This document shows positions 1 through 8,111 of a stretch of 64,000 bases of DNA, piece by piece. A program made the position numbers and the translations under genes. Within the stretch, counting starts at the first letter, position 1; every line of letters begins with the position of its first letter. The notes beneath the pieces are model-generated. The model did not search any database. It saw only the letters and a list, made by a program, of their open reading frames with translations, and had not been told where the DNA came from. This DNA comes from Sedimentitalea arenosa (GTDB lineage: Bacteria > Pseudomonadota > Alphaproteobacteria > Rhodobacterales > Rhodobacteraceae): NCBI RefSeq assembly GCF_016428585.1, contig NZ_JAELVR010000008.1:1-64000 (forward strand). Direction: 5' to 3'.

Positions 1-1
1 C

Positions 2-157
2 AAATACGACAAGCGCCGCTACAAACGCCGCAATCGGATCGAGATCATGTTCGGCAGGCTCAAGGACTGGCGGCGTGTCGCCACCCGCTACGACCGGTGC
101 CCGAAGGTCTTCCTCTCGGCAATCGCTCTCGCCGCTACGGTCATCTACTGGCTATGA
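2..157 (+). pseudogene. IS5-family transposase, C-terminal end (gene runs off the left edge)
   Basis: Reading from base 2 gives 51 codons ending in TGA at 155-157. The peptide has the pattern K-Y-D-K-R-R-Y-K-x-R-N-R-I-E-x-M-F-G-R-L-K-D-W-R-R-V-A-T-R-Y-D, the end of the DDE transposases of IS5/IS427-type elements, with the catalytic Glu in R-N-x-I-E. The tail A-A-T-V-I-Y-W-L is typical of the last helix. The element's right terminal repeat should lie just past the stop, around 156-180, but its partner is outside the window. Whether the full transposase is intact cannot be judged. It marks the left side of an accessory segment that also holds an integrase and a broken defence gene. Confidence 0.8.
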
Positions 158-382
158 GTCCTGAGCCTAACGTTCGCAAGGCTTTTTCCGGGATTGGAGG
201 GTCAGGCAAAGGAAGTTGCCTTTCGGAATGGTCTGGTCACGTAACTCAAGTGTGGGTTTTTCTCTGGGGACCACATGTCTGCAGCATCACGATCGTGCGA
301 TTTGTTACTTCAATCCCTACAGTTGAGCGGAAGCAGTCGCCGTCAAATTAGCAAAGGAAAAGAACCATAGTCATGATGGGAA

Positions 383-1489
383 CTAGATCTCCTTTGGTTC
401 CACCCCTCCCGGCCCACCCCCACCCCGCGACAACAGCTTCATCCCGGACGCCGCCAGCACCTTCTGACGCGCGGCGCGGGTGTAGCGCGAGGCTTCCTTC
501 ATGGTCGTCCAGCCGAAGATCGCCATCAGCTGCCGCTCGGTCGCCCCGTTTTCGGCCGCAAGCGCTGCGCCCGCCTTGCGCAGCCCGTGGGCGGAACAGT
601 GCTTCAGCCCGGCCTCGTCGCATTGCTTGCGGAACCAGTTGCCGAAGCCGTTCGAGGTGAAGGGCTTGCCGAAGGCCGTGACGAGGAAGGCGAGGTTGCC
701 GGTGGGGGTGGCGTCGAGCACGGCCTTCAACTCGGGAAGGACCGGGATGGAAAGGGTGACGGGCTTGCGGTCGCGGTTCTTGGCCTGGGTCAGGGTGATC
801 CAGCCGTCCTTGATGTGCTGGGGCCCGAGCCGGACGATGTCCGACCGCCGCTGCCCGGTGTAGAGCATTAGCGCCAGCGCCAGCCGCGGCTTGCTGCCGA
901 TCGGGTGATGGTCCTCGAACTGCCGGACCTCCTCCATCGTCCAGGAATGGAAACCGTCCCCCTTGGCCTTGAGGTAGGGCACATCGCGGGCCGGGTTTCG
1001 CTGCGCCAGCTCGTATTCGACCGCGAAGGCATAGACCTGCCTAAGCGCCTTGACGAAGCCGTTCGCGGCTTCGGGCCGGTCGGCCATCTCGTCCCGCATG
1101 CGCCGCACGTGACGGGGCTCCATCAGCGCGTAGGGCTTCGATCCGCTCTTCTCGCAGATCCGGTCGAGGATGCCGCGGCGGACATACTTGGTGCGACTGC
1201 TCAGGCGCTGGTACTCGGCCGAGACGTAATACTGCTCGCAGAGCCACTTGAAGCTGCCCCGCGATCCGCGCCGCTCGAGCGGTCCGGCCGGCGCGCTCGG
1301 CGTGGCGCCAATCATCGCGGCGCGGTATTCGGCGAGGAAGTCCTCCGTTCCCGGCTGGCTCCTCAGCCGCACCTTCAGGTGCCCGGGCCGCCGCAGGTAG
1401 ACGCGCACGTTCCCGTGCCGGTCGGTATCCTCGATGACGTGCTTCAGGCGGATGCTGCCCGAGCCGTCTCTCATCCTGAATGTGGGCAT
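383..1489 (-). CDS. Tyrosine recombinase / phage-type integrase
   Basis: This 368-residue protein catalyses site-specific DNA recombination, presumably integration and excision of the island it sits in. The C-terminal catalytic domain shows the tyrosine-recombinase set: Arg in T-G-Q-R-R-S-D-I at about residue 214, Lys in the beta hairpin near 237, H-G-L-R-K-A-G with His301 and Arg304, G-W at 326-327, and the nucleophile Tyr336 in R-Y-T-R-A. The SAM-like core-binding domain occupies roughly residues 75-180. The first codon chosen gives M-P-T-F-R-M-R-D; a start at the second Met is possible. The small HTH gene at 1515-1754 lies immediately upstream on the same strand, a common excisionase/integrase pairing. 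No tRNA gene that could be the target is visible, so the attachment site is unknown. Confidence 0.9.
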   Translation of the reverse strand: MPTFRMRDGSGSIRLKHVIEDTDRHGNVRVYLRRPGHLKVRLRSQPGTEDFLAEYRAAMIGATPSAPAGPLERRGSRGSFKWLCEQYYVSAEYQRLSSRTKYVRRGILDRICEKSGSKPYALMEPRHVRRMRDEMADRPEAANGFVKALRQVYAFAVEYELAQRNPARDVPYLKAKGDGFHSWTMEEVRQFEDHHPIGSKPRLALALMLYTGQRRSDIVRLGPQHIKDGWITLTQAKNRDRKPVTLSIPVLPELKAVLDATPTGNLAFLVTAFGKPFTSNGFGNWFRKQCDEAGLKHCSAHGLRKAGAALAAENGATERQLMAIFGWTTMKEASRYTRAARQKVLAASGMKLLSRGGGGPGGVEPKEI

Positions 1490-1514
1490 TGCACGCGCTG
1501 CCTTTCGTCAGCCG

Positions 1515-1754
1515 TCAGTCGTCCCAGGGATTGTGGTCGGAGAGATCTCCATCAGGGATCAGCTCGAACGCCCGGTCAAGTTTTTTCCGGTCCCAGATCG
1601 TCCGGGCATTGATCCGCTTGGGCGGCGGCATGCGCCGGTCGCGGACCAGGTGATCGAAGAGCGTGGGCGACACCCCGATATAGGCCGCCGCCTCGGTCCG
1701 CGAGAGACCGCGGGGCGCGAGCGTGGGCGGCAGGATGGCGGGGCGCTTGGGCAT
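1515..1754 (-). CDS. Small helix-turn-helix protein, excisionase/AlpA-like
   Basis: This 79-residue protein starts M-P-K-R-P-A-I-L. Residues about 17-60 read as a MerR/excisionase-type winged helix (L-S-R-T-E-A-A-A-Y-I-G-V-S-P-T-L-F-D-H-L-V, then P-P-P-K-R-I and a final helix W-D-R-K-K-L-D-R-A-F). Proteins of this fold act as recombination directionality factors or small regulators next to integrases. Here it is 25 bases upstream of the integrase start on the same strand, so the two are probably co-transcribed. The frame stays open upstream to 1946, but that extension is Pro/Arg-rich and looks non-coding, so I use the Met at 1754. The role as excisionase is inferred from fold and position. 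Confidence 0.65.
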   Translation of the reverse strand: MPKRPAILPPTLAPRGLSRTEAAAYIGVSPTLFDHLVRDRRMPPPKRINARTIWDRKKLDRAFELIPDGDLSDHNPWDD

Positions 1755-2889
1755 GGGGCGATGGGTTTGGGTTTCGGGTGCTCCAAGGATGCCGGAAAGG
1801 GAGAGAGGAACGAAGCCGAGAACGGGCGGAGTAGGTCTGTGGCGGGGAATGACAGGCGGACGGCGGTTGTAGCTTTGCGGGGCGATGTCCTGGCTGCGCT
1901 GGCGTAGTCGTGCGACGTCGCGCACAAGGCTCGGTGCCGCATGCAAAATCGTGTGAAATCAGACTACTGGCGAACTTCCTGCCGCAGAGCCCGAGAAGAT
2001 GCCGCGCATTTTCCCATTCGACATCAACAACCTGCAAGGATATGCGGCACGCCTTTTATCTTGCGCTCCCATTGTTGAGCGCGAGATGCCACCTCCCGAT
2101 ACACGGAGTTGTTGCCTCTTCAACCGCGCAGCCACAAAGAGCAGGTTTCCGCACTGTGCATGCCAGTGATCTGAAAATACTGCGAAATTGCAGGAAACCT
2201 GCACACGACCGATTTGCATGCACGCGAAAACGCCAGTCACGTCAGTGACTTGCGGCAGTCGTGGCAGGCGCTTTTATCTTGCCCTTTTCGTTTTCCGCGG
2301 CATACCGCCAGCATACTTCTTGCCGTTCATTCGCCACGACATGCTTCAATACGATATTGTGAGAAGAAATTATTCTCCCGGCTTCGTCGCAAAAAACAGT
2401 CGCTCAGCACTCGAAACTGGCGCCAAGACCGTGCAATGAGCCTGCAATCGGGAGACTCTAGTGCTCCAACGTGATCGCGCCGAGATTACAGATTTTTTTG
2501 CAAACCATGTGCGTTTCCTTGGCGCAGTTTTTTGGGCTCGCCGCTACGAACTATACGGCCATCGCCAGCCGTACTCGGCAGTAGAAACGGTAGTGCAATT
2601 TACGCGTCCATAGAAGGTTGGCAGCGGATCCGTGGCATTTTGTTTGCTGAGCGATTGAGCTCTGGTCCGCAGCGCTGATGGATTCCGAAGCGATGCTGCG
2701 GTTGCGGAAAGACGGAAGCAGACAAGCGACAACGCTGACGCCCTGCGCCATCTGCAAGTACCTGCCCGATCACCCCGGATTGGAGGCTGCAACTGGGAGG
2801 AGCAGATAACTTAGACCAGTCTACGGTCCTTTACGGTTGAGTTCGCGTAAGGCAAGAATTGGAAAAGCGTTTCACTTAAAAGGTTTGCA
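1755..2889. other. Gene-poor accessory DNA between the integrase operon and the Z1 gene
   Basis: About 1.1 kb contains no open frame that looks like a gene. Composition is visibly more A+T-rich than the core genome. A 12-base direct repeat CTTTTATCTTGC occurs at 2053-2064 and 2271-2282, and a perfect inverted repeat AGTCAC-gtca-GTGACT lies at 2235-2250. The promoter of the excisionase/integrase pair should be in the left part and that of the Z1 gene in the right part, but I cannot place either convincingly. The region may be the decayed remains of other island genes. Confidence 0.5.
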
Positions 2890-3861
2890 ATGCCCTCTCC
2901 CCAGATCGACACCTTCGCCACTCAGCTTCGTCAGAGGCGTGCCAATTATGGAACCCTTGAAGAGACCGCGGCGGCTTGCCGGAGCGAGATGGAAGCGATG
3001 TTTGGCGTCTTCAGTCCTGAGATGGTTGCGAACCTCTTGGCGGCGGTGGAGATCGTCCGAGCCGAGATTCAGGACGTGGAGATTCTCCGGCGCCACTCGA
3101 TCGTCGATGCACCGGAAGACTGGTATCGCGGACCCGGCGCAAACAGCCGACATTGGACCGCACTGCACGAATATCTCAAGACCAAGGGCTGGAACCCAGA
3201 CACGATCAGCTCGCTGGACCGTGCATCTACAGAAGTGGTCTCGTTGCTGGGCAATCCAGGCAAGGACAAGTTCGCCTGCCGCGGACTCGTAGTCGGCTAT
3301 GTGCAATCCGGCAAGACCGCCAACATGACTGCGGTCATGGCAAAGGCCGTCGATGCCGGTTACAATATGATCATCGTCCTCGGTGGCGTGACGAACAAAC
3401 TGCGCAAGCAGACCCAGGATCGGTTCGAGAAGGATGTGCTTCGTCACCGCACTCTCTGGCAACTCTACACCACGAGTGACCCGGCCGGCGATTTCGTCCA
3501 GCCCGCGAACGGTGGATTCGTCATGCCTGCGGAAGGTCATGCTCAGCTGATCGTGATGAAGAAAGAGGGAAGTCGCCTCAAGCAACTGCGGCGCACGATT
3601 GCCCGCACGCCCGCTGTGGTCCTGCGGGAGCTCAAGGTGCTCCTGATCGACGATGAATGCGATCAGGCCTCGGTGAATTCGGCGCGCGGCGAGTTCGACA
3701 TGACGCGGATCAACGCAGAGATACGGCAAGTCCTGGCTGCGCTGCCGGCTGTCACTTACGTCGGTTACACCGCGACCCCCTTCGCAAACGTCTTCATTAA
3801 CCCCTATGCTCCTTTCAACCCTCACAACGATCTGCGCTCATCCTGTGGCGAGAATCTTTGA
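2890..3861 (+). pseudogene. Z1-domain (SF2 helicase-like) defence protein, truncated after the ATPase motifs
   Basis: The 323-residue frame starts at an ATG preceded by AAGG. It matches the N-terminal third of Z1-domain proteins, which are usually roughly 900 residues. A Walker A loop G-Y-V-Q-S-G-K-T-A-N lies at 136-145, a DDE Walker B in L-L-I-D-D-E-C-D-Q-A-S at 252-262, and motif III Y-T-A-T-P-F-A-N at 293-300. Similarity stops just after N-P-H-N-D-L (about residue 315, position 3832); the last eight residues are unrelated and the rest of the gene is absent. Z1 proteins are known from restriction-modification-like operons with MORC/GHKL ATPases and nucleases, but no such partner is present. 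The fragment is therefore probably a dead remnant of a defence operon, although its promoter side and ATPase motifs are intact. Confidence 0.8.
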
Positions 3862-4006
3862 GAAAAATTCAGTCTCCATTTCCGTTGACTGGCATCGGGA
3901 TCCATGTTCCAGACAGGATGTCGACTTAGCGCCGAAATCGCGAAAAGCAGTGAAAATCACTCTGCAAACGCGATTTTCCTCAATGGCCGCCGTTAAGTTG
4001 TAAAAT

Positions 4007-4030
4007 GGCCATTTCTTCCCGAAAATGGCC
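4007..4030 (-). terminator. Hairpin downstream of nrdJ, possible terminator
   Basis: An 8-bp perfect inverted repeat, GGCCATTT (4007-4014) and AAATGGCC (4023-4030), encloses an 8-base loop. Read on the minus strand it lies 45 bases beyond the nrdJ stop and is followed by ATTTTAC, a weak U-tract. It also lies beyond the end of the truncated Z1 frame on the plus strand, so it could serve both converging transcripts. The U-tract is short, so confidence is limited. Confidence 0.4.
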
Positions 4031-4074
4031 AAAAATTTGCTTGTCGTCACAATACACAACCAGCCCAAGCCAGA

Positions 4075-6555
4075 TCATCCGCACTTGGAATGACCACAAC
4101 TGGCGCAGGTCATGCAGCCCTCGACCATCCGCATGTCGTATTGGCCGCAGCTCGGGCAGGCCGGGCCGCGGGCGGGGCCTGCGTTGGCGACTTGCGCATG
4201 GGGGTCGGATTTCAGGCCCATGCCTTCGCCTTCGAGAAAACCTATGGCGACCATGTGGCGTTCGATGACGCCACCGATCGCGGCCAGGATCGAGGGGATG
4301 TATTTGCCCTGCACCCAGGCGCCGCCGCGCGGGTCGAAGACGGCCTTCAGTTCCTCGACCACGAAGGACACGTCGCCGCCGCGCCGGAACACAGCGCTGA
4401 TCATCCGGGTCAGTGCCACGGTCCAGGCGAAATGCTCCATGTTCTTGGAGTTGATGAAAACCTCGAACGGGCGGCGGTGGCCATTGATGACGATGTCGTT
4501 GATGGTGATGTAGAGCGCATGTTCGCTGTCGGGCCATTTGACCTTGTAGGTGTTGCCTTCCAACGCCTGCGGCCGGTCGAGCGGCTCGGACATGTAGATT
4601 ACGTCGCCGTGGGGCGTGAGGGGTTCTGCGTCGGATTTTGCGACAATTTCCGGAGAGTTTTTCCCGAACGCCAGCCACTCCTTGCTGACACCAATATGGC
4701 TTGAAACGGCTTCTGCTACACGCAGGGTAATTTCTTTCTTACCTGTCTCGATTTCGCTGACGTAGGTTTTGCTGAAACCGGCCCTTTCTCCAAGATCAGC
4801 GAGCGTCAGTCCTGCTTGATTGCGGGCTTCGCGCATGCGTTGACCTGCGTTCTTTTGGTCCGCCGCCACACTCAACACACTCCCGGTCACCTCGTTCGGC
4901 CGGTAGGTCGTGCAGCCCTTGCAGCCGGTATCCCACGCCTGAAGATAGACATCCTTGAAGTCGTCAAAGGATATGTCCTCGGGACAATTGATGGTTTTGG
5001 ATATGGACGAATCCACCCACTTCTGGGCGGCCGCCTGCATCTTGACATGCTCGGACGGCGAGAGAGTCTGGGCGTTGACGAAGTAATCCGGCAGCTCCGC
5101 GTCACCGAAGCGGTCGCGCCACATCTGTACCGCGTAGTCGACCACTTCCTCCTCGGTGCGGCTGCCGTCCTTCTGCAGAACCTTGCGCGTGTAAGCATAG
5201 GCAAAGACCGGCTCGATGCCCGAACTGACATTGCCCGCATAGAGGCTGATCGTCCCGGTTGGCGCGATGCTGGTCAGAAGCGCGTTGCGGATCCCGTGTT
5301 CGCGGATCGCGTCCCGCACGTCCTCGTCCATGCCGCGCATGGTGCCGCTGTCGAGGAACTTCTCGGCATCAAAGAGCGCAAAGGCGCCTTTCTCCTTTGC
5401 CAATTGCACCGACGCCAGGTAGGCGGCGCGGGCGATCGCGTGCAACCAGTCCTCGGTCTGACGCGCCGCCTCGTCAGTTCCGTAGCGCAAGCCCATCATC
5501 AGGAGCGCGTCGGCAAGTCCGGTGACGCCAAGGCCGATGCGGCGCTTGGCCTGTGCTTCCGCGGCCTGTTCGGGCAGCGGGAATTTCGAGGCGTCGACCA
5601 CGTTGTCCATCATCCGCACCGCGACGGCGACGAGCTCGGCCAGGGCTGTGCTGTCGAGCTGCGCCTCCTTGCCAAAGGGGTCGCTGACCAGACGCGCGAG
5701 GTTGATCGAGCCGAGCAGGCAAGCGCCGTAGGGTGGCAGGGGCTGTTCGCCGCAGGGGTTGGTCGCCGCGATGGTCTCGCAATAATTGAGGTTGTTGGCC
5801 GCGTTGATCCGGTCGATGAAGATCACGCCCGGTTCGGCGTAGTCATAGGTCGCCTTCATCATGCGATTCCAGAGATCGCGCGCCTGCACCGTGTGATAGA
5901 CCTTCCCACCGAACTCCAGGTCCCAGGGCGCATCTCGCTTGACCGCGTCCATGAAGGCGTCGGTCACCAGGACAGACAGGTTGAACATGCGCAGGCGGGC
6001 CGGGTCGGCCTTGGCAGCGATGAACGCCTCGATGTCCGGGTGGTCGCACCGCATCGTCGCCATCATGGCGCCGCGCCGCGACCCGGCGGACATGATGGTG
6101 CGGCACATGGCATCCCAGACGTCCATGAAGGAGAGTGGGCCGGACGCATCCGCCGCGACGCCGCTGACCGCCGCGCCCTTGGGCCGGATGGTGCTGAAAT
6201 CATAGCCGATGCCGCCACCCTGCTGCATCGTCAGCGCGGCCTCTTTCAGCATTTCGAAGATGCCGCCCATGCTGTCGGGAATCGTACCCATCACGAAGCA
6301 GTTGAACAGGGTCACCTGCCGCGCAGTGCCGGCCCCGGCGGTGATGCGCCCGGCCGGCAGGAACCTGAAATCCTCGAGCGCCGCGTAGAAGCGTTCTTCC
6401 CACAGGTCGGGGTCCTGTTCGACGCGCGCCAAATCACGGGCGATGCGCCGCCAGGTATCCTCGACGCTCTGGTCCTTTGGCGTTCCCGAGGCATCCTTGA
6501 AACGATACTTCATGTCCCAGATCTGTTCGGCGATCGGGGCGGCAAAACGGGTCAT
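4075..6555 (-). CDS. nrdJ: Adenosylcobalamin-dependent (class II) ribonucleotide reductase with an inserted HTH domain
   Basis: The enzyme reduces ribonucleotides to deoxyribonucleotides using a cobalamin-derived thiyl radical. The 826-residue protein (start M-T-R-F-A-A-P-I) has the barrel cysteine in L-F-N-C-F at residue 86, the active-site N-P-C-G-E at 266-270, Cys279 in G-A-C-L-L-G-S-I-N, and the A-P-T-G-T-I-S phosphate-binding turn near 431-437. It ends in a cysteine-rich tail (C-P-S-C-G, C-M-T-C-A-S-C-G and a final C-G-H-S-K-C-G) that shuttles electrons. Class II enzymes of this bacterial family are about 750 residues. The excess is a complete XRE-type HTH domain at residues about 568-642 in the linker before the conserved G-D-V-I-Y-M-S-E-P-L-D-R-P block. 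The insert is in frame and of lower G+C. The gene is divergent from the DUF1489 gene. An upstream Met at 6771 would run across the promoter region and is rejected. Confidence 0.93.
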   Translation of the reverse strand: MTRFAAPIAEQIWDMKYRFKDASGTPKDQSVEDTWRRIARDLARVEQDPDLWEERFYAALEDFRFLPAGRITAGAGTARQVTLFNCFVMGTIPDSMGGIFEMLKEAALTMQQGGGIGYDFSTIRPKGAAVSGVAADASGPLSFMDVWDAMCRTIMSAGSRRGAMMATMRCDHPDIEAFIAAKADPARLRMFNLSVLVTDAFMDAVKRDAPWDLEFGGKVYHTVQARDLWNRMMKATYDYAEPGVIFIDRINAANNLNYCETIAATNPCGEQPLPPYGACLLGSINLARLVSDPFGKEAQLDSTALAELVAVAVRMMDNVVDASKFPLPEQAAEAQAKRRIGLGVTGLADALLMMGLRYGTDEAARQTEDWLHAIARAAYLASVQLAKEKGAFALFDAEKFLDSGTMRGMDEDVRDAIREHGIRNALLTSIAPTGTISLYAGNVSSGIEPVFAYAYTRKVLQKDGSRTEEEVVDYAVQMWRDRFGDAELPDYFVNAQTLSPSEHVKMQAAAQKWVDSSISKTINCPEDISFDDFKDVYLQAWDTGCKGCTTYRPNEVTGSVLSVAADQKNAGQRMREARNQAGLTLADLGERAGFSKTYVSEIETGKKEITLRVAEAVSSHIGVSKEWLAFGKNSPEIVAKSDAEPLTPHGDVIYMSEPLDRPQALEGNTYKVKWPDSEHALYITINDIVINGHRRPFEVFINSKNMEHFAWTVALTRMISAVFRRGGDVSFVVEELKAVFDPRGGAWVQGKYIPSILAAIGGVIERHMVAIGFLEGEGMGLKSDPHAQVANAGPARGPACPSCGQYDMRMVEGCMTCASCGHSKCG
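4630..4854 (-). other. In-frame XRE-family HTH insertion inside nrdJ
   Basis: This segment encodes residues about 568-642 of the reductase. It contains a canonical five-helix XRE fold: R-M-R-E-A-R-N-Q-A-G-L-T-L-A-D-L-G, then the recognition region F-S-K-T-Y-V-S-E-I-E-T-G-K-K-E-I, then L-R-V-A-E-A-V and a closing E-W-L-A-F-G-K of the type seen in phage-repressor-like proteins. Local G+C is about 52%, against clearly higher values on both sides. No stop codon or frameshift is present, so the full-length fusion should be translated. Confidence 0.8.
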
Positions 6556-6646
6556 GGTCCGAATCCTTTGGCTGGCAGGCATCCACAATAGCTTGAAGCC
6601 GGGGCCGATTCCACTACCATATACCGTGTGGCTTGGGGGCGACTCT
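6556..6646. promoter_or_regulatory. Divergent promoter region nrdJ / DUF1489
   Basis: This 91-base gap lies between the two divergent starts. The stretch CCACTACCATATACCGTGTG at 6611-6630 has an AT-rich centre flanked by CAC and GTG, loosely like one NrdR box, but the fit is partial and a second box is not evident. No confident -35/-10 pair was identified. Confidence 0.3.
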
Positions 6647-7078
6647 GTGGATAAGACGACCAATCTCATCAAACTTTCCGTCGGCACCGAAACCGTCGAG
6701 GCGCTGGCGGCGTGGCAGGCGAGCCGGGCTGCGAAAGGCAAGGACGGCCTGCCCCGCCACGTCACGCGCATGTGGCCGAAACGGGCGGACGAGATCGTGA
6801 ATGGCGGGTCGATCTACTGGGTCATCAAGGGCCTTGTGCAATGCCGCCAGCGGGTGCTCCGGCTGGACGAGGTGATCGGGGCGGATGGTGTCCGGCGCTG
6901 CGCCATCGTGCTCGACCCGGAGCTGCACCGCACGCAAACGGTGCTTAAGCGGCCGTTCCAGGGCTGGCGCTACCTGCCGGTCGCCGACAGCCCGCGCGAC
7001 CTGCCAAAGGGCCGTCTGAACGAGGACCCGCTTCCCACCGAACTGAACCGCGCGCTGGCGGAAATCGGCGTATTGTAG
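6647..7078 (+). CDS. DUF1489 family protein
   Basis: This 143-residue soluble protein has a GTG start giving (M)D-K-T-T-N-L-I-K-L-S-V-G-T-E-T-V-E-A-L, the characteristic DUF1489 beginning. Further family blocks are the H-V-T-R-M-W-P-K-R core near residues 36-44, G-G-S-I-Y-W-V-I-K-G near 51-60, and the end region D-L-P-K-G-R-L-N-E-D-P-L-P-T-E-L. Length fits the family (about 140). Function is unknown; the family is widespread in Alphaproteobacteria. The GTG at 6647 is preferred because upstream starts lengthen the protein beyond the conserved N-terminus and run into the nrdJ promoter. Confidence 0.85.
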   Translation: MDKTTNLIKLSVGTETVEALAAWQASRAAKGKDGLPRHVTRMWPKRADEIVNGGSIYWVIKGLVQCRQRVLRLDEVIGADGVRRCAIVLDPELHRTQTVLKRPFQGWRYLPVADSPRDLPKGRLNEDPLPTELNRALAEIGVL

Positions 7079-7178
7079 GGGGTCGCCGCTCGCTGCGGAC
7101 AATGCGAAATCGAGAGGGCTTGCAAGCCGCACCGCGACCGGGGATGAGTGGGGCCCGACAGGCCCGACGGAGACTAGC

Positions 7179-7988
7179 GTGACACGACTTCTGACCCTTC
7201 TGCTTGCCCTCGCTCTGATCGCCGCCTGTGGACGCACGCCGCCGCCGATCGTTACGCAGATCGATCCGGAACCGCCCCGCGATCCCGAAACCGGCCTCGT
7301 CACCTATCCCGAGTTCGGCGACACCAAGCCGCATCCCTGGCAGGGCCGTGGGCCGGATTCCTACGCGATCCACGGCATCGACGTCGCCCGCTATCAGGGA
7401 GAAATCGACTGGCCGGCGGCGCGGCGCGCCGGGGTCAGCTTCGCCTTCATCAAGGCGACGGAAGGCGGCGATCATCTCGATCCGAAGTTCGAAGACCATT
7501 GGCGCGATGCCAAGCGGGCCGGCGTACCGCGGGGCGCCTATCACTACTACTATTTCTGCCGACCGCCCGAGGAGCAGGCGCGTTGGTTCATCCGCAACGT
7601 CCCGCGCGATTCCCGCGCCCTGCCCCACGTGCTCGACATGGAATGGAACCACACCTCGCCGACCTGTCGCCTGAGGCCGGATGGTGCCACCGTGCGCCGG
7701 GACGCCGCGACCTTCCTCGACATCCTCGAGGCGCATTACGGCCGCCGGCCGATGATCTATACCACCGTGGATTTCTTTGCCGATACCGGCATCGGGCGGC
7801 TGCGCGATACGGAGTTCTGGTTGCGGTCGGTCGCCGGCCACCCACGACAGGTCTATCCGGGCGCGTTCTGGACCTTCTGGCAGTATACCGGAACGGGCCT
7901 GGTCCCGGGAATCAGGGGCGAAGTGGATCTCAACGTGTTTCGCGCCGGCCCCGATGTATGGCTGCGATGGTCCGGCGGCGCGGGTTAG
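7179..7988 (+). CDS. GH25 family lysozyme-like lipoprotein
   Basis: This 269-residue envelope protein is probably a peptidoglycan hydrolase. The N-terminus M-T-R-L-L-T-L-L-L-A-L-A-L-I-A-A-C is a lipoprotein signal peptide with the lipobox Cys at residue 17. The mature part is a glycoside hydrolase 25 domain: H-G-I-D-V-A-R-Y-Q-G-E-I-D-W near residues 64-77, F-I-K-A-T-E-G, Y-H-Y-Y-Y-F, the catalytic D-M-E-W near 153-156, and F-W-T-F-W-Q-Y-T near 234. It stands alone between DUF1489 and the convergent his operon. The 100-base gap before it could hold its own promoter. Confidence 0.9.
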   Translation: MTRLLTLLLALALIAACGRTPPPIVTQIDPEPPRDPETGLVTYPEFGDTKPHPWQGRGPDSYAIHGIDVARYQGEIDWPAARRAGVSFAFIKATEGGDHLDPKFEDHWRDAKRAGVPRGAYHYYYFCRPPEEQARWFIRNVPRDSRALPHVLDMEWNHTSPTCRLRPDGATVRRDAATFLDILEAHYGRRPMIYTTVDFFADTGIGRLRDTEFWLRSVAGHPRQVYPGAFWTFWQYTGTGLVPGIRGEVDLNVFRAGPDVWLRWSGGAG

Positions 7989-8021
7989 CGACCGACCCGC
8001 CGGTTTTCGACGAGGGCAGCA

Positions 8022-8063
8022 GGGCTCTGCCCCTGACCCCGGAGTATTTGTGCAAAGATGAAA
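8022..8063 (+). repeat. Rhodobacteraceae-type short interspersed repeat, copy 1
   Basis: A small inverted repeat GGGCTCTGCCCC (8022-8033) is followed by CCCCGGAGTATTTGTGCAAA and GATGAA. The same layout occurs at 24969-25029 and, in the opposite orientation, at 25055-25091; a related core is at 17421-17447. Here it sits between the converging GH25 and hisG genes. Confidence 0.65.
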
Positions 8064-8111
8064 AGGGGCCGTGCGCCACTGGCATCGGCATGCGCGTGGG
8101 GCAGACGACCC

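Noticed and set aside
158-382. tRNA gene as integrase target near the recombinase
   Set aside because: I scanned the spacers near the integrase for a T-loop and acceptor-stem pattern and found none.
2544-2792. Minus-strand 82-codon frame in the island gap
   Set aside because: Composition is unlike a protein, with no ribosome binding site or family match.
4630-4854. Intein in the ribonucleotide reductase, a common intein host
   Set aside because: The insert has no Cys/Ser at its start, no His-Asn before a Cys/Ser/Thr at its end, and at about 75 residues is too short. It folds as an XRE HTH by motif.
4816-6591. Long plus-strand open frame opposite nrdJ (591 codons)
   Set aside because: It is the antisense shadow of a strongly conserved gene in high-G+C DNA, with no recognisable domain.
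6611-6630. NrdR box upstream of nrdJ
   Set aside because: Only one loose match with an imperfect dyad is present. NrdR sites usually occur as two clear boxes with fixed spacing.
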